Shown piece after piece: positions 52,576-59,672 of a DNA stretch of 59,672 nucleotides. The translations under genes were made by a program, and so were the position numbers. Within the stretch, counting starts at the first letter, position 1; each line of letters begins with the position of its first letter. The stretch is from Actinoallomurus sp. GTDB taxonomy: Bacteria > Actinomycetota > Actinomycetes > Streptosporangiales > Streptosporangiaceae. The stretch lies in NCBI GenBank assembly GCA_025964685.1, contig JAOPYG010000004.1, positions 1-59,672 of the forward strand. Reading direction: 5' to 3'. The notes under the pieces were generated by a model, which saw nothing but the letters and a program-made list of their open reading frames with translations, was not told where the DNA came from and did not search any database.

Positions 52576-52938
52576 TACCCATCCTTCCGCGATCGCGCCC
52601 CACTTGGCGCGAGTATCTAAGACCGAGTTATCCGGCTGGCGATAAATGCGCCATCGCATTCCGAATCGACCGCAAGATAACACAATGTGCGATCTCTTCT
52701 ACTCTGCGCTGGCGCAGCATGCGTCGTCAAGGCGCCGAAGAGTAAACAACTCCACCCATTACGCCACAATAAATCTTCCATTTTCGCCGGAAATGACCGT
52801 GCTCGGCGAACAGGCGGGTGACAGGGGGAGATGGGGCTTTAAGCCCTGTTCGGAGGGGTGGTGGCGGCTAGTACTTCAGTGACACTTCGCGATCTTGGTG
52901 GTCTGGCTGCATGAGGACGGCCACCGCGTGATCATCGA

Positions 52939-53838
52939 GTGTTCGTGAAGACATCTGAAGATCGCGTGGTGGCCGCTGGCGACAGCGTAGTCGCCCGCCG
53001 GCGGCGGGCGGAGTTCGATGCGTTGATGGGTCGGATCGCGGGCCGGTTCGGGCGGATGGAGCCGCGGCGTACGGCACGGGCGTATGTGACCGGGTTGTTG
53101 TCGGGTATCGAGCGCGTATTGGCCGTCGCCGGCAACCGCAGGGTCGGCTCCAACGGCGCCTGGGTGCCGGTCGCCGACATCACCGGTGCCACCGCGCCCC
53201 GGCTCTGGCACCACTACGGCTCCGGACCCGGCGCCAAAGGACCCCGCCACCACGACTGGGCCTGGACCCCGATCGACCCACACACCGACGGGCACCGATG
53301 GCCGCTGATCCGACGCAACCCCAAAACCGGGGAACTGGCCTACTACCGCTGCGACGGCCCACACCCCGTCCCACTGCTCACCTTGGTGCGCACCGCCGGG
53401 ATCCGCTGGAGCATCGAAGAGGCATTCCCGACCGGCAAAGGCCAGGTCGGCCTGGACCACTACCAGGTACGCACCTGGACCGGCTGGCACCGCCACATCA
53501 CCCTCGCGATGCTCGCCCTGGCCTTCCTCGCCACCACCAGCCCACCGGCCACCCCACAACAAATCGCCCTGACCATGCCCGAGATCCGACGCCTGCTCGC
53601 GGTGCCTGCCGGTGCCTTTGGCAGGGCGGGCCGACCTCGGCGGTGGGTCCGGCCTCATCGGCCTCAGGGATGCGTCGAACCGCTCGGGGGCGACATCCAG
53701 ATCACGAGCCTCCGGGTCAGGGGCACGTCACTGCTGATCAGGATTCCAACACACAGCGAGACCAATGGACGGGAGGGCGCCCAGGCGAGTGTCAACCGTA
53801 CGTCGTTTTGGATGATCAGCCGCCCAGACATTCCGTAA
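52939..53838 (+). pseudogene. Decayed IS701-family transposase with internal deletion
   Basis: The first 50 or so codons (RRAEFDALMGRIAGRFGRM, then EPRRTARAYVTGLLS) match the N-terminus of IS701-family transposases. The frame then jumps to the C-terminal third (WPLIRRNPKTGELAYYRC, GIRWSIEEAF, GLDHYQVRTWTGWHRHITLAML). The central 200-250 residues holding the first catalytic aspartates are missing, and the normal C-terminal end is replaced after EIRRLLA. The frame has stayed open, but the protein cannot be an active DDE transposase. It marks an old insertion between the metal locus and the conservon. Confidence 0.8.
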
Positions 53839-54046
53839 GAATGTCGGTCAATGTCGGACAACATAGCCGACGTGACTGGTCCAGGTCTAGGATTCCCATC
53901 CTACGGGCGGCCGGTCCGTTTCGAGTCGATCGATATCACGGGTGATGGCACATGGTGCAGCGGAAAGCGCCGGTTATGCGGTTCACGGAGCGCGCGATGA
54001 CGAACGCACCGTCGTACGCGCCGTCCGGGGCCGAGAAGAGCGGCTT

Positions 54047-55273
54047 GTGAGCGCGCCGGAGATCGAAGGCGCGCATTCCGGCGCGGTGCCACTGTACGGG
54101 CAGCGCTTTGCCGAGGATACCGAGGAACTGTTCCGGGAAATGCGGCGCGACCACGGACCGGTCGTACCGGTCCTGCTCGAAGGCGGCGACCCCGCATGGC
54201 TGGTCATCGGCTACCGCGAGGCGCATCGCGTCCTCACCGACGGCCAGCTGTTCGCCCGCGACCCGTACCGCTGCCACGGCCCGGACTACGTGCCACCACA
54301 GGCCGTGGGTCACGTGCCCGGCATGCTGATGTTCCTGGACGGGCAGGTGCACGCGCGTCGCGTCGGCGCGGTCGCCGCCGCGCTCGCCGAGGTGGACCAG
54401 TTCGGGCTGCGGACCGACTGCGAACGGTTCGCCGACCGGCTGATCGACGCGTTCGCCACCGCCGGCGAGGTCGAGCTCATTGAGCAGTACGCGTACCGGA
54501 TACCGGTACTCGTCGTGGGCGGCATGCTCGGGCTGCCCGACTCCCAGCTGATGGCCGTCGCCCAGGACATGAAGACGATGAGCGACGGCCGTAAGGAGGC
54601 CATCGACGCGTGGGGCCGGTTCATCGCGACGATGACGCGTCTCATCGAGATCAAACGCGCGCGGCCGGGACGGGACGTCATGTCCCGCCTGCTCGGGTAC
54701 GCGACCGGCGTCACCGACGACGAGCTCATCCAGGACATCCTCGTCGTGATCTCCGGCAGCCAGGAGAACACCGCCAACTGGATCGGCAACACGCTGCGGC
54801 TCATGCTGACCGACGACCGCTTCGCGCTGACCCTCTCGGGCGGCCGCCGCAGCGTCGGCCAGGCGCTGAACGAGGTGCTGTGGGAGGACACGCCGGTGAA
54901 GGCCACCCCGGGCCGCTGGGCCACGGGGGACACCGAGCTCGGCGGCCGGACCATCCGCGCCGGTGACGTAATACTCGTCGGACTTGCCGGCGCCAACGCC
55001 GACCCGCGGGTACGGCCCGCCGTCCACGGCGACTCGGGCGGAAATCACGCCCACCTCGCGTTCGGCAGCGGCGACCACGGATGTCCGTACCCGGCGCCGG
55101 AGCTCGCCGAGGTCATGGCGCAGACGGCCATCGAGGTGCTGCTCGACCGCCTCCCGGACGTGCGGCTCGCGATTCCGGAGGACGAACTCGAGTGGCGGCC
55201 GGCCGTGCACGTCCGTGGCCTGTCAGCCCTGCCGGTGCGCTTCACGCCCGCGTACGTCGTCGAGGGCGGCTGA
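54047..55273 (+). CDS. Conservon cytochrome P450, CYP157-like
   Basis: This is a 408-residue P450. The haem-ligand loop is FGSGDHGCPYPAPELA with Cys346. The I-helix reads ISGSQENTANWIGNTLRLML. The K-helix ExxR motif is absent: NEVLWEDTP stands in its place, as known for the CYP157 family, whose members lie in conservons and lack ExxR. The GTG at 54047 follows GAGAAGAG and gives a normal length; the frame is open to 53942. In Streptomyces conservons this gene (cvnE) usually follows cvnD; here it is convergent to it. Substrate unknown. Confidence 0.87.
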   Translation: MSAPEIEGAHSGAVPLYGQRFAEDTEELFREMRRDHGPVVPVLLEGGDPAWLVIGYREAHRVLTDGQLFARDPYRCHGPDYVPPQAVGHVPGMLMFLDGQVHARRVGAVAAALAEVDQFGLRTDCERFADRLIDAFATAGEVELIEQYAYRIPVLVVGGMLGLPDSQLMAVAQDMKTMSDGRKEAIDAWGRFIATMTRLIEIKRARPGRDVMSRLLGYATGVTDDELIQDILVVISGSQENTANWIGNTLRLMLTDDRFALTLSGGRRSVGQALNEVLWEDTPVKATPGRWATGDTELGGRTIRAGDVILVGLAGANADPRVRPAVHGDSGGNHAHLAFGSGDHGCPYPAPELAEVMAQTAIEVLLDRLPDVRLAIPEDELEWRPAVHVRGLSALPVRFTPAYVVEGG

Positions 55274-55592
55274 CCGGCACGACGACGGGACAGTTCCGGG
55301 CCGGGAGGATCGTCCGGGCCGGGTCGCGCCTGCTTCTCCTGGACGAGCCGCCGCATACGTCGCCCTCGAGCAGGACCGGCGCCACCTGCCCGCGCTTGCG
55401 CCCGATCTCCCGGTAGATCGCGGCCGGATCGTTCTGGAACCGCGGCCCCTACAGCCGCACCACGTCATCGTCGGCGGCCGGATCGGCGCTCGGCGCGCCG
55501 GAGCGTTCAGGCATGTCATCGACCGTTCGTCATCACCTGTGGTGACCGCTTGGGCCGGCCGTATGCCGGGGAGAGTGCGGCCGGCGACGTGG
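55274..55592. other. 319-bp gap between P450 and cvnD
   Basis: No credible gene. It contains one copy of the 26-bp repeat shared with the cvnA upstream region (55519-55544), within which TCACC-TGT-GGTGA is a perfect dyad. The rest is GC-rich without a clear terminator. Confidence 0.5.
55519..55544 (+). repeat. 26-bp repeat flanking the cvn genes, copy 1
   Basis: This copy differs at two positions from the one at 58856-58881. Both share TTCGTCATCACCTGTG preceded by TCGACC, and weaker similarity (CGTTC..CATGT) continues about 25 bp upstream. Confidence 0.7.
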
Positions 55593-56201
55593 TCACCGCG
55601 CGCCTTCGAGCGCGGTGGACAGTCTGTAGAGGTGGTTCACGAGCGCGATCAGCACGGCCTTGCTGGACTCGCGTTCGCGGGCGTCACAGTCGATCAGCGG
55701 CACGTCGTCGGACAGGTCGAGCGCCTTCCGCAGGTCCTCCAGCTCGGGCATCGGACCGCCGAAGTGATTGCGGGCCACGATGAACGGCATGCCGTGGTGC
55801 TCCAGACGGTCGATGGCGTACCAGGAGTCCTGCACCCGGCGGGTGTCCACGAGCACCACCGCGCCGAGGCTGCCGGAGAACAGCCGGTCCCACAGGAACC
55901 AGAACCGCTGCTGTCCGGGAGCGCCGAAGAGGTAGAGGACCATCTCGTCGTTCAGGCTGATGCGCCCGAAGTCGAAGGCGACGGTGGTCGTCGTCTTGCC
56001 CTCAGCGCCGCCCGCGTCATCGATGCCGACGCCCGCTCGCGTCATCGTCTCCTCGGTACTCAGTGGCCGGATCTCGCTGACCGAGCGGACCATCGTCGTC
56101 TTTCCCACGCCGAACCCGCCGACGATCACGATTTTCAGGCCGTCGCTGGCGGTGCTCCGCAGCGGCGTACGCTCGGCCTCGTCAGAGCTTCTCAAGTCCA
56201 A
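55593..56201 (-). CDS. cvnD: Conservon GTPase CvnD
   Basis: This 202-residue small Ras/MglA-like GTPase has Walker A GGFGVGKTT at about residues 28-36, switch-region GAPGQQRFWFLWD (the DxxG equivalent is GAPG) and VLVDTRRVQDSW. Conservon GTPases work with the roadblock protein and the sensor-like ATPase at the membrane, in a scheme compared to eukaryotic G-protein signalling. The TTG start lies 20 bp inside the end of cvnC. Transcription runs cvnA to cvnD. Confidence 0.92.
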   Translation of the reverse strand: MDLRSSDEAERTPLRSTASDGLKIVIVGGFGVGKTTMVRSVSEIRPLSTEETMTRAGVGIDDAGGAEGKTTTTVAFDFGRISLNDEMVLYLFGAPGQQRFWFLWDRLFSGSLGAVVLVDTRRVQDSWYAIDRLEHHGMPFIVARNHFGGPMPELEDLRKALDLSDDVPLIDCDARERESSKAVLIALVNHLYRLSTALEGAR

Positions 56202-56541
56202 GGAGCACCTGCTTCAAGGTCGCGGGATCGGGGAGTTTGTCCTTGACGGGAGCGGTGGACGGATGCCGCGCGGTGATCCGGCCGGTGTCGAGCAGGTCGC
56301 ACAGCAGGATGTTCACCACGCTCACCGGCATCCCGAGCTCCGCGGAGATCTCCACCACCGCCGTCGGGTTGTGGCACATTCGCAGGATCTTGACGTGCTC
56401 GGACTGCATGCCCGGCGAGGGGTCGCACTCACTGACGATCAGGGAGACGAGGTCGATCGAACTCTCGTCCACCCTGCTGCGCCCACCTGTGACGATGTAC
56501 AGACGGTCCGGGTCCTCTTTGTCGACTGGCCGTGACATCAT
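56182..56541 (-). CDS. cvnC: Conservon DUF742 protein CvnC
   Basis: This 119-residue DUF742 protein has a winged-helix-like core (EHVKILRMCHNPTAVVEISAELGMPVSVVNILLCDLLD), always found between the roadblock and GTPase genes of conservons. It starts with two adjacent ATGs, the second overlapping the cvnB stop, and its end overlaps cvnD by 20 bp. It probably bridges the other components; its biochemistry is not well defined. Confidence 0.93.
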   Translation of the reverse strand: MMSRPVDKEDPDRLYIVTGGRSRVDESSIDLVSLIVSECDPSPGMQSEHVKILRMCHNPTAVVEISAELGMPVSVVNILLCDLLDTGRITARHPSTAPVKDKLPDPATLKQVLLGLEKL

Positions 56542-56957
56542 CGCGCGCCGGTGTCCTGCTTGGTCTCCCGCGGCTGAGCCATCAGGTACTCCCCGAGTTG
56601 TTCGACCAGTTCGTGCATGTTGTGCCCGATGATGCCGACATCGGCCTCGTCGGAGGCCACGACGGCGAGGTGGGCGCCTTCGCCGGCCTCCACGATGAAC
56701 AGCAGGCCACCGTGGAACTCCGTCATGGACTGCCGGAGTCCTCCGGTACCGTCCCCGAACTCCGCGGACGCGCCATAGGAGAGGCTCTGGATTCCGGAGG
56801 CGATGGCGGCGAGTTGGTCGGCCTTGTCGATGTTCAGCCCGTGCGTGTGACAGAGCTTGAGTCCGTCCTTCGACAGCACCAGGGCGTGCCGGGTCTCGGG
56901 CGTCCTCTCGAGGAGGTTCTGCAGCAGCCAGTCGAGGTCACGGTCTGTGGTCTTCAT
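56538..56957 (-). CDS. cvnB: Conservon roadblock/LC7 protein CvnB
   Basis: This 139-residue roadblock/LC7-fold protein (DLDWLLQNLLERTPETRHALVLSKDGL, MTEFHGGLLFIVEAGEGAHLAVVAS) is likely the GTPase-activating or scaffolding partner of CvnD, as with MglB. It overlaps cvnC by four bases and lies 99 bp downstream of cvnA. Confidence 0.94.
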   Translation of the reverse strand: MKTTDRDLDWLLQNLLERTPETRHALVLSKDGLKLCHTHGLNIDKADQLAAIASGIQSLSYGASAEFGDGTGGLRQSMTEFHGGLLFIVEAGEGAHLAVVASDEADVGIIGHNMHELVEQLGEYLMAQPRETKQDTGAR

Positions 56958-57056
56958 CGGGTTCTCGGGGCGATCGTCCGGGTATCGCCCGGAGGCTCGG
57001 CCCCTGCCTCCAATCTCTTGTTCGTCAGTACGTCCTGGCAGGGATAACCGAGGTCA

Positions 57057-58535
57057 TCAGGCATCGTCGGGTGCCGGTGCGGGCGCCCCGCCGCCCGTAC
57101 CGCCGCGGCGGCCGGCCTCACGGAATGCTCGGAACCGCTCGGCCGGGTCGGTCGCGGGCTTGGCGGGCGCCGCAGGCTCGGCGGCGGTCTCGGGCACGCT
57201 CCGCGGTGCCGCCGCCAGCGTCTCGCCCCGGCGGCGCCTCGGCAGCCCAGCGATCATCTCTCCCGTACCGGTGAGGTCGTCGGCCTCCTTGTCCGCCAAC
57301 GGATCGGCGTCCCCCCGTACGGAGCCCGGCTCAGACGCCGCCGGGCCCACCGGCGTGGCGTCCGGGGTCGCGAGCGCGCCATCCGCCGTCTCGGCTGAGG
57401 ACCGCTCCTCCGTGGCCGGCCCGGCCACGGCGCGGGAGACGGCAGGCCTGCCCTGTGTGATCAGTTGCCGCGGAATCATGACCACGACGCCGGTGCCTCC
57501 TCGTGAGGACGGCCGGAACGAGACGGTCATCCCGTGCTTGCGGGCCAGGCAGCCGACCACCGCCAGGCCGAGCCTCGTGCCGGACAGCGTGGTCAGGTCG
57601 AGCGTCTCGGATGACACCGTGCGCTCGGCGCGCTCCAGCGCCGAGGGACTCATCGTCAGCCCGCCGTCCTCGATCGTGACGACGACGCCCGCGTTGACCT
57701 CTTCCACATACACGTACACGTCCTCAGAGGGAGGCGAGAAGCTGGTCGCGTTGTCCATCAACTCGGCGAGCGCGTGCATCACGCCCTCTGCGGCGTATCC
57801 GGCGACCGCGACCGTACTGGTGGAGTGAATTCGCACCCGCTGGTAGGCGCTGATCCGGCCGACCGCGCCGCGCAGGATGCTCTCCATCACGATCGGCTTG
57901 GTCCAGCGCCGGCCGGAGCGGGCTCCGGTCAGCACGGCGATACTGTCGGCCAGGCGGCCGGCCTGGGCGGTGCTGTGGTCGAGTTTCAGCAGGTCGCCGA
58001 GGACCTCCTCGTCGTGCCGGTTCTCCATCTCGCGCAGGTCGGCGAGCATGCTGGTGGCCAGTGCCTGTACGCGGCCGGCCGCGTTCGCGCAGGCCGACAT
58101 TGCGGCCGCTCGCATCCGCTCCCCTCTACCGACCTCGGCGACCAAGGTCTGCAGGATGCGCGACTGGGGGGCGGAGTCCGGCTGCTCGACCTCGGCCAGC
58201 GCTGTGTCCCCCGACGCTCCGGCGCGCAGCCGCTTCACGACCGCGGGCAACGTGGCATCGGCCAGCCGTAGGAGTTCTGCCTCCGTCGTCGTAACGCGCT
58301 CGCGTAGCTGACGAGCGGACTCGAAGCCGTAGGCGCCGACCGCGACGGCGGCGCAGACGACGAGCGCCGCGACGCCGACACAGGCGGCCACGAGTCCGCG
58401 CTCCGACGCGGGCACGGCGACCGTCGTGCCGAGCCAGGCGATGCCTGTGACGATCACCGTCGCCAGCAGGATGAGCAGGGCTCGGTCCATGGCCGGGCGG
58501 TCCGCTCGCCGGCGGACTGAAGGTTGTGCTGACAT
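57057..58535 (-). CDS. cvnA: Conservon sensor-like histidine-kinase protein CvnA
   Basis: This 492-residue protein has two N-terminal membrane helices (ALLILLATVIVTGIAWLG and GLVAACVGVAALVVCAAVAVG). A helical region follows, then a GHKL ATPase domain with N-box ELMDNATSFSPP, G1 box VTIEDGGLTMS and G2 region LSGTRLGLAVVGCLARKHG. The phospho-acceptor H-box is not canonical (LLKLDHSTAQAGRLADS holds a candidate histidine). The acidic/Pro-rich tail of about 130 residues is low complexity. It is the first gene of the cvnABCD operon. Confidence 0.92.
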   Translation of the reverse strand: MSAQPSVRRRADRPAMDRALLILLATVIVTGIAWLGTTVAVPASERGLVAACVGVAALVVCAAVAVGAYGFESARQLRERVTTTEAELLRLADATLPAVVKRLRAGASGDTALAEVEQPDSAPQSRILQTLVAEVGRGERMRAAAMSACANAAGRVQALATSMLADLREMENRHDEEVLGDLLKLDHSTAQAGRLADSIAVLTGARSGRRWTKPIVMESILRGAVGRISAYQRVRIHSTSTVAVAGYAAEGVMHALAELMDNATSFSPPSEDVYVYVEEVNAGVVVTIEDGGLTMSPSALERAERTVSSETLDLTTLSGTRLGLAVVGCLARKHGMTVSFRPSSRGGTGVVVMIPRQLITQGRPAVSRAVAGPATEERSSAETADGALATPDATPVGPAASEPGSVRGDADPLADKEADDLTGTGEMIAGLPRRRRGETLAAAPRSVPETAAEPAAPAKPATDPAERFRAFREAGRRGGTGGGAPAPAPDDA

Positions 58536-58855
58536 CGATCAGGTCCTCATCGGCGGTCGGGTACGGGGGTGTGCGCCGCGCGGGCTCTGGTGCGTTCCAG
58601 GCGGCGGAACGCGGCCGGCTCGCGCGATGGTCGGTGGGGCGGCGAACACGATTCGCGCGCACCGTGACCAGACGCGGTGATCTCCAAATATCGGCGTGCG
58701 GCAATTCTTGGCTTTTTCGGCTTCATTTCCCGTCACGCTGATGAAGGCTCACCGCGGCTCAATACGCATCTCCGTGCGTCGGCCGGCGATGCGGATATGG
58801 ACGTCCCGGAGAATGGAAGGGTCGTTGCTCTTCAACGTTCGCAGACATGTTGTTC

Positions 58856-58881
58856 TCGACCATTCGTCATCACCTGTGATG
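58856..58881 (+). repeat. 26-bp repeat flanking the cvn genes, copy 2
   Basis: 24 of 26 bases are identical to 55519-55544, in the same orientation. This copy contains a perfect CATCAC-CT-GTGATG dyad. It lies 321 bp upstream of cvnA. Confidence 0.7.
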
Positions 58882-59301
58882 CTCGTTCGCCAAAGACAGC
58901 GGCCGCCTGCCTGTAAAACGGGCATCCTAGACCTCTGTCTGTCGCACCGGCGAGCCTTCCACGGATTGACCTTTGTTCTGACGGAAAGTCTGATGGCCGG
59001 CGCTGTAGACGTCAATGCGCTGAGCGCGTACCGATCAGGCCGGCTTCGCGCTGCGAAACGAGCGCCGGTGGCTGTCAGGCGGAACCCCGACGATCCGTTT
59101 GAACTGGCGCCGAAGTGTCGTGGCGGTACCCATGCCGGTAGCGATCGGCTCGGGCCGTCGGCCTGTCCGGGCGGCTGTGCCGGCCGTGCGCTGGGCGCGC
59201 GTGGCAGGTTGGCGGATTCCGGGTGCCGGGGGCGGCGGCTGGGAGCGGGGCGTTCCGGAGGTCAGGGGTCGGCACGCTAGGGGACGTTCCTCGGACCTGG
59301 T

Positions 59302-59317
59302 GGTTTGTTGACAAACC
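59302..59317. promoter_or_regulatory. GGTTTGT-TG-ACAAACC dyad, GntR-like operator
   Basis: A perfect 7-bp dyad about 107 bp upstream of gntP resembles TTGT/ACAA sites of FadR-subfamily GntR repressors, which often control gluconate transport. The repressor gene is not in the window. Confidence 0.55.
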
Positions 59318-59424
59318 GGTCAGGATGTAGCTCATGATCGCTGGCCGGGCACCCCCGTGATCGTCACCTGTCCGAAGGATGACCCCCCGCCCCCTGAAAG
59401 CCTCAAGACAGGAAGAGAGCCCTC

Positions 59425-59672
59425 ATGTCCCCGCTCGCAAGCGGCGTAGTGGCCGCCTCCTCTTGGAGCGGTCACGACACGCGCCTGATCGTGGCCGCGA
59501 TCATTGGTGTCGCCGTCATCGTCGTTCTGATCACTCAGTTGAAGGTCCATCCGTTCCTGGCGCTGGCGCTGGGTTCGGGAACGCTCGGTGCCGTCGCCGG
59601 CATGTCGCTCGAAAAGATGATCACCAGCTTCAGCACCGGTCTCGGTACGGTGGTCGCCAGTGTCGGTGTGCT
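59425..59672 (+). CDS. Gluconate:H+ symporter GntP family, N-terminal part
   Basis: The visible 82 residues begin with a short polar leader, then helix LIVAAIIGVAVIVVLITQLK and VHPFLALALGSGTLGAVAGM, followed by EKMITSFSTGLGTVVASVGV. This order matches the start of GntP/GntT gluconate permeases. GGAAGAGAG precedes the ATG. The gene runs off the window, so length and later motifs cannot be checked. Confidence 0.85.
   Translation, partial: MSPLASGVVAASSWSGHDTRLIVAAIIGVAVIVVLITQLKVHPFLALALGSGTLGAVAGMSLEKMITSFSTGLGTVVASVGV

Larger units (their letters stand above)
52105..52938. other. 834-bp gene-poor stretch with hairpins and a low-GC patch
   Basis: The stretch holds the CsoR-like dyad, three hairpins (52417-52432, 52451-52483, 52539-52575), and then a distinctly AT-richer patch from about 52615 to 52800. 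Beyond that lie a GGGCTT-T-AAGCCC dyad inside an 8-bp CGAACAGG/CCTGTTCG repeat (52807 and 52845). A 9-bp CGCGATCTT/AAGATCGCG repeat (52888 and 52958) borders the transposase remnant. Open frames here have no recognisable product and poor codon character. Confidence 0.55.
58536..59424. other. 889-bp gene-poor region between cvnA and gntP
   Basis: No reliable gene. The first 200-300 bp are relatively AT-rich (58690-58760) and should carry the cvnA promoter. The second copy of the 26-bp repeat lies at 58856-58881. The last part holds a perfect GGTTTGT-TG-ACAAACC dyad before gntP. Frames present are short and have no recognisable product. Confidence 0.5.

Noticed and set aside
52646-52882. 78-codon frame in the low-GC patch
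   Set aside because: No ribosome-binding site and no familiar features; it lies in decayed DNA beside an insertion remnant.
58696-59280. 194-codon plus-strand frame upstream of gntP
   Set aside because: It spans the AT-rich cvnA promoter region and the 26-bp repeat, and its product shows no domain or coding-like composition.

Overview
The window is very GC-rich DNA with strong third-position G/C bias, many GTG starts and many ATGA/GTGA stop-start overlaps. It carries F420-type luciferase-like oxidoreductases, an FHA-ABC transporter of the mycobacterial Rv1747 kind, and a 'conservon' (sensor-like ATPase, roadblock protein, DUF742, small GTPase, CYP157-like P450). These point to a filamentous actinomycete. 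A Streptosporangiales-type organism (Actinomadura/Actinoallomurus/Nonomuraea-like) is my inference, not something the sequence proves.

Layout. 1-6.6 kb: the end of a TrmH-family RNA methyltransferase, an XRE/MmyB regulator divergent from a luciferase-like oxidoreductase, an ABC exporter, and a TetR regulator divergent from a Baeyer-Villiger-type monooxygenase with nested palindromes between them. 6.7-11.6 kb: HrpA helicase and a CDF metal exporter. 11.8-18.9 kb: a complete protocatechuate branch (pcaIJ, pcaHG, pcaB, pcaD, pcaC), an IclR regulator and pobA. The genes overlap tightly, and two operator-like palindromes share the form TTCCR-N5-YGGAA, one before pcaI and one before pobA. Together they would convert 4-hydroxybenzoate to 3-oxoadipyl-CoA; the thiolase pcaF is not in the window.

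19-28.5 kb: LysE exporter, spermidine-synthase-like protein, then an operon of a 14-TM MFS pump, MarR, a carboxypeptidase-regulatory-like protein and a YceI protein. Three of these four proteins carry copies of the same small beta-sandwich module (six copies by eye). Then two small membrane proteins (one without its own stop codon), a GNAT acetyltransferase and PaaZ. 28.5-39.6 kb: envelope functions (flippase-like protein, GT-C-like glycosyltransferase, degenerate PAP2 protein, FHA-ABC transporter, GT2 synthase with a tiny coupled membrane peptide) and two divergent BlaI/MecI-type repressors without a BlaR sensor. 39.7-50.2 kb: a winged-helix protein with decapeptide repeats, a metallo-beta-lactamase-fold lactonase-like enzyme, agmatinase-type ureohydrolase, ROK kinase, MarR, a secreted GH2 exo-glucosaminidase-like enzyme, LysR, an epimerase-like protein and a second luciferase-like oxidoreductase.

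50.2-53.9 kb holds what I consider the most interesting locus. A 25-residue, seven-cysteine peptide has almost the cysteine spacing of the Neurospora copper metallothionein. Beside it lie a MarR regulator and a Cu/Zn-efflux-type permease with a CsoR-like G-tract palindrome in its promoter. Upstream of the permease is a gene-free stretch with two perfect 14-bp-stem hairpins, a low-GC patch and a decayed IS701-family transposase. 54-58.5 kb is the conservon, with the P450 convergent to the other four genes and a 26-bp near-identical repeat on each side of those four. The window ends in a GntP-type gluconate permease preceded by a GntR-like palindrome.
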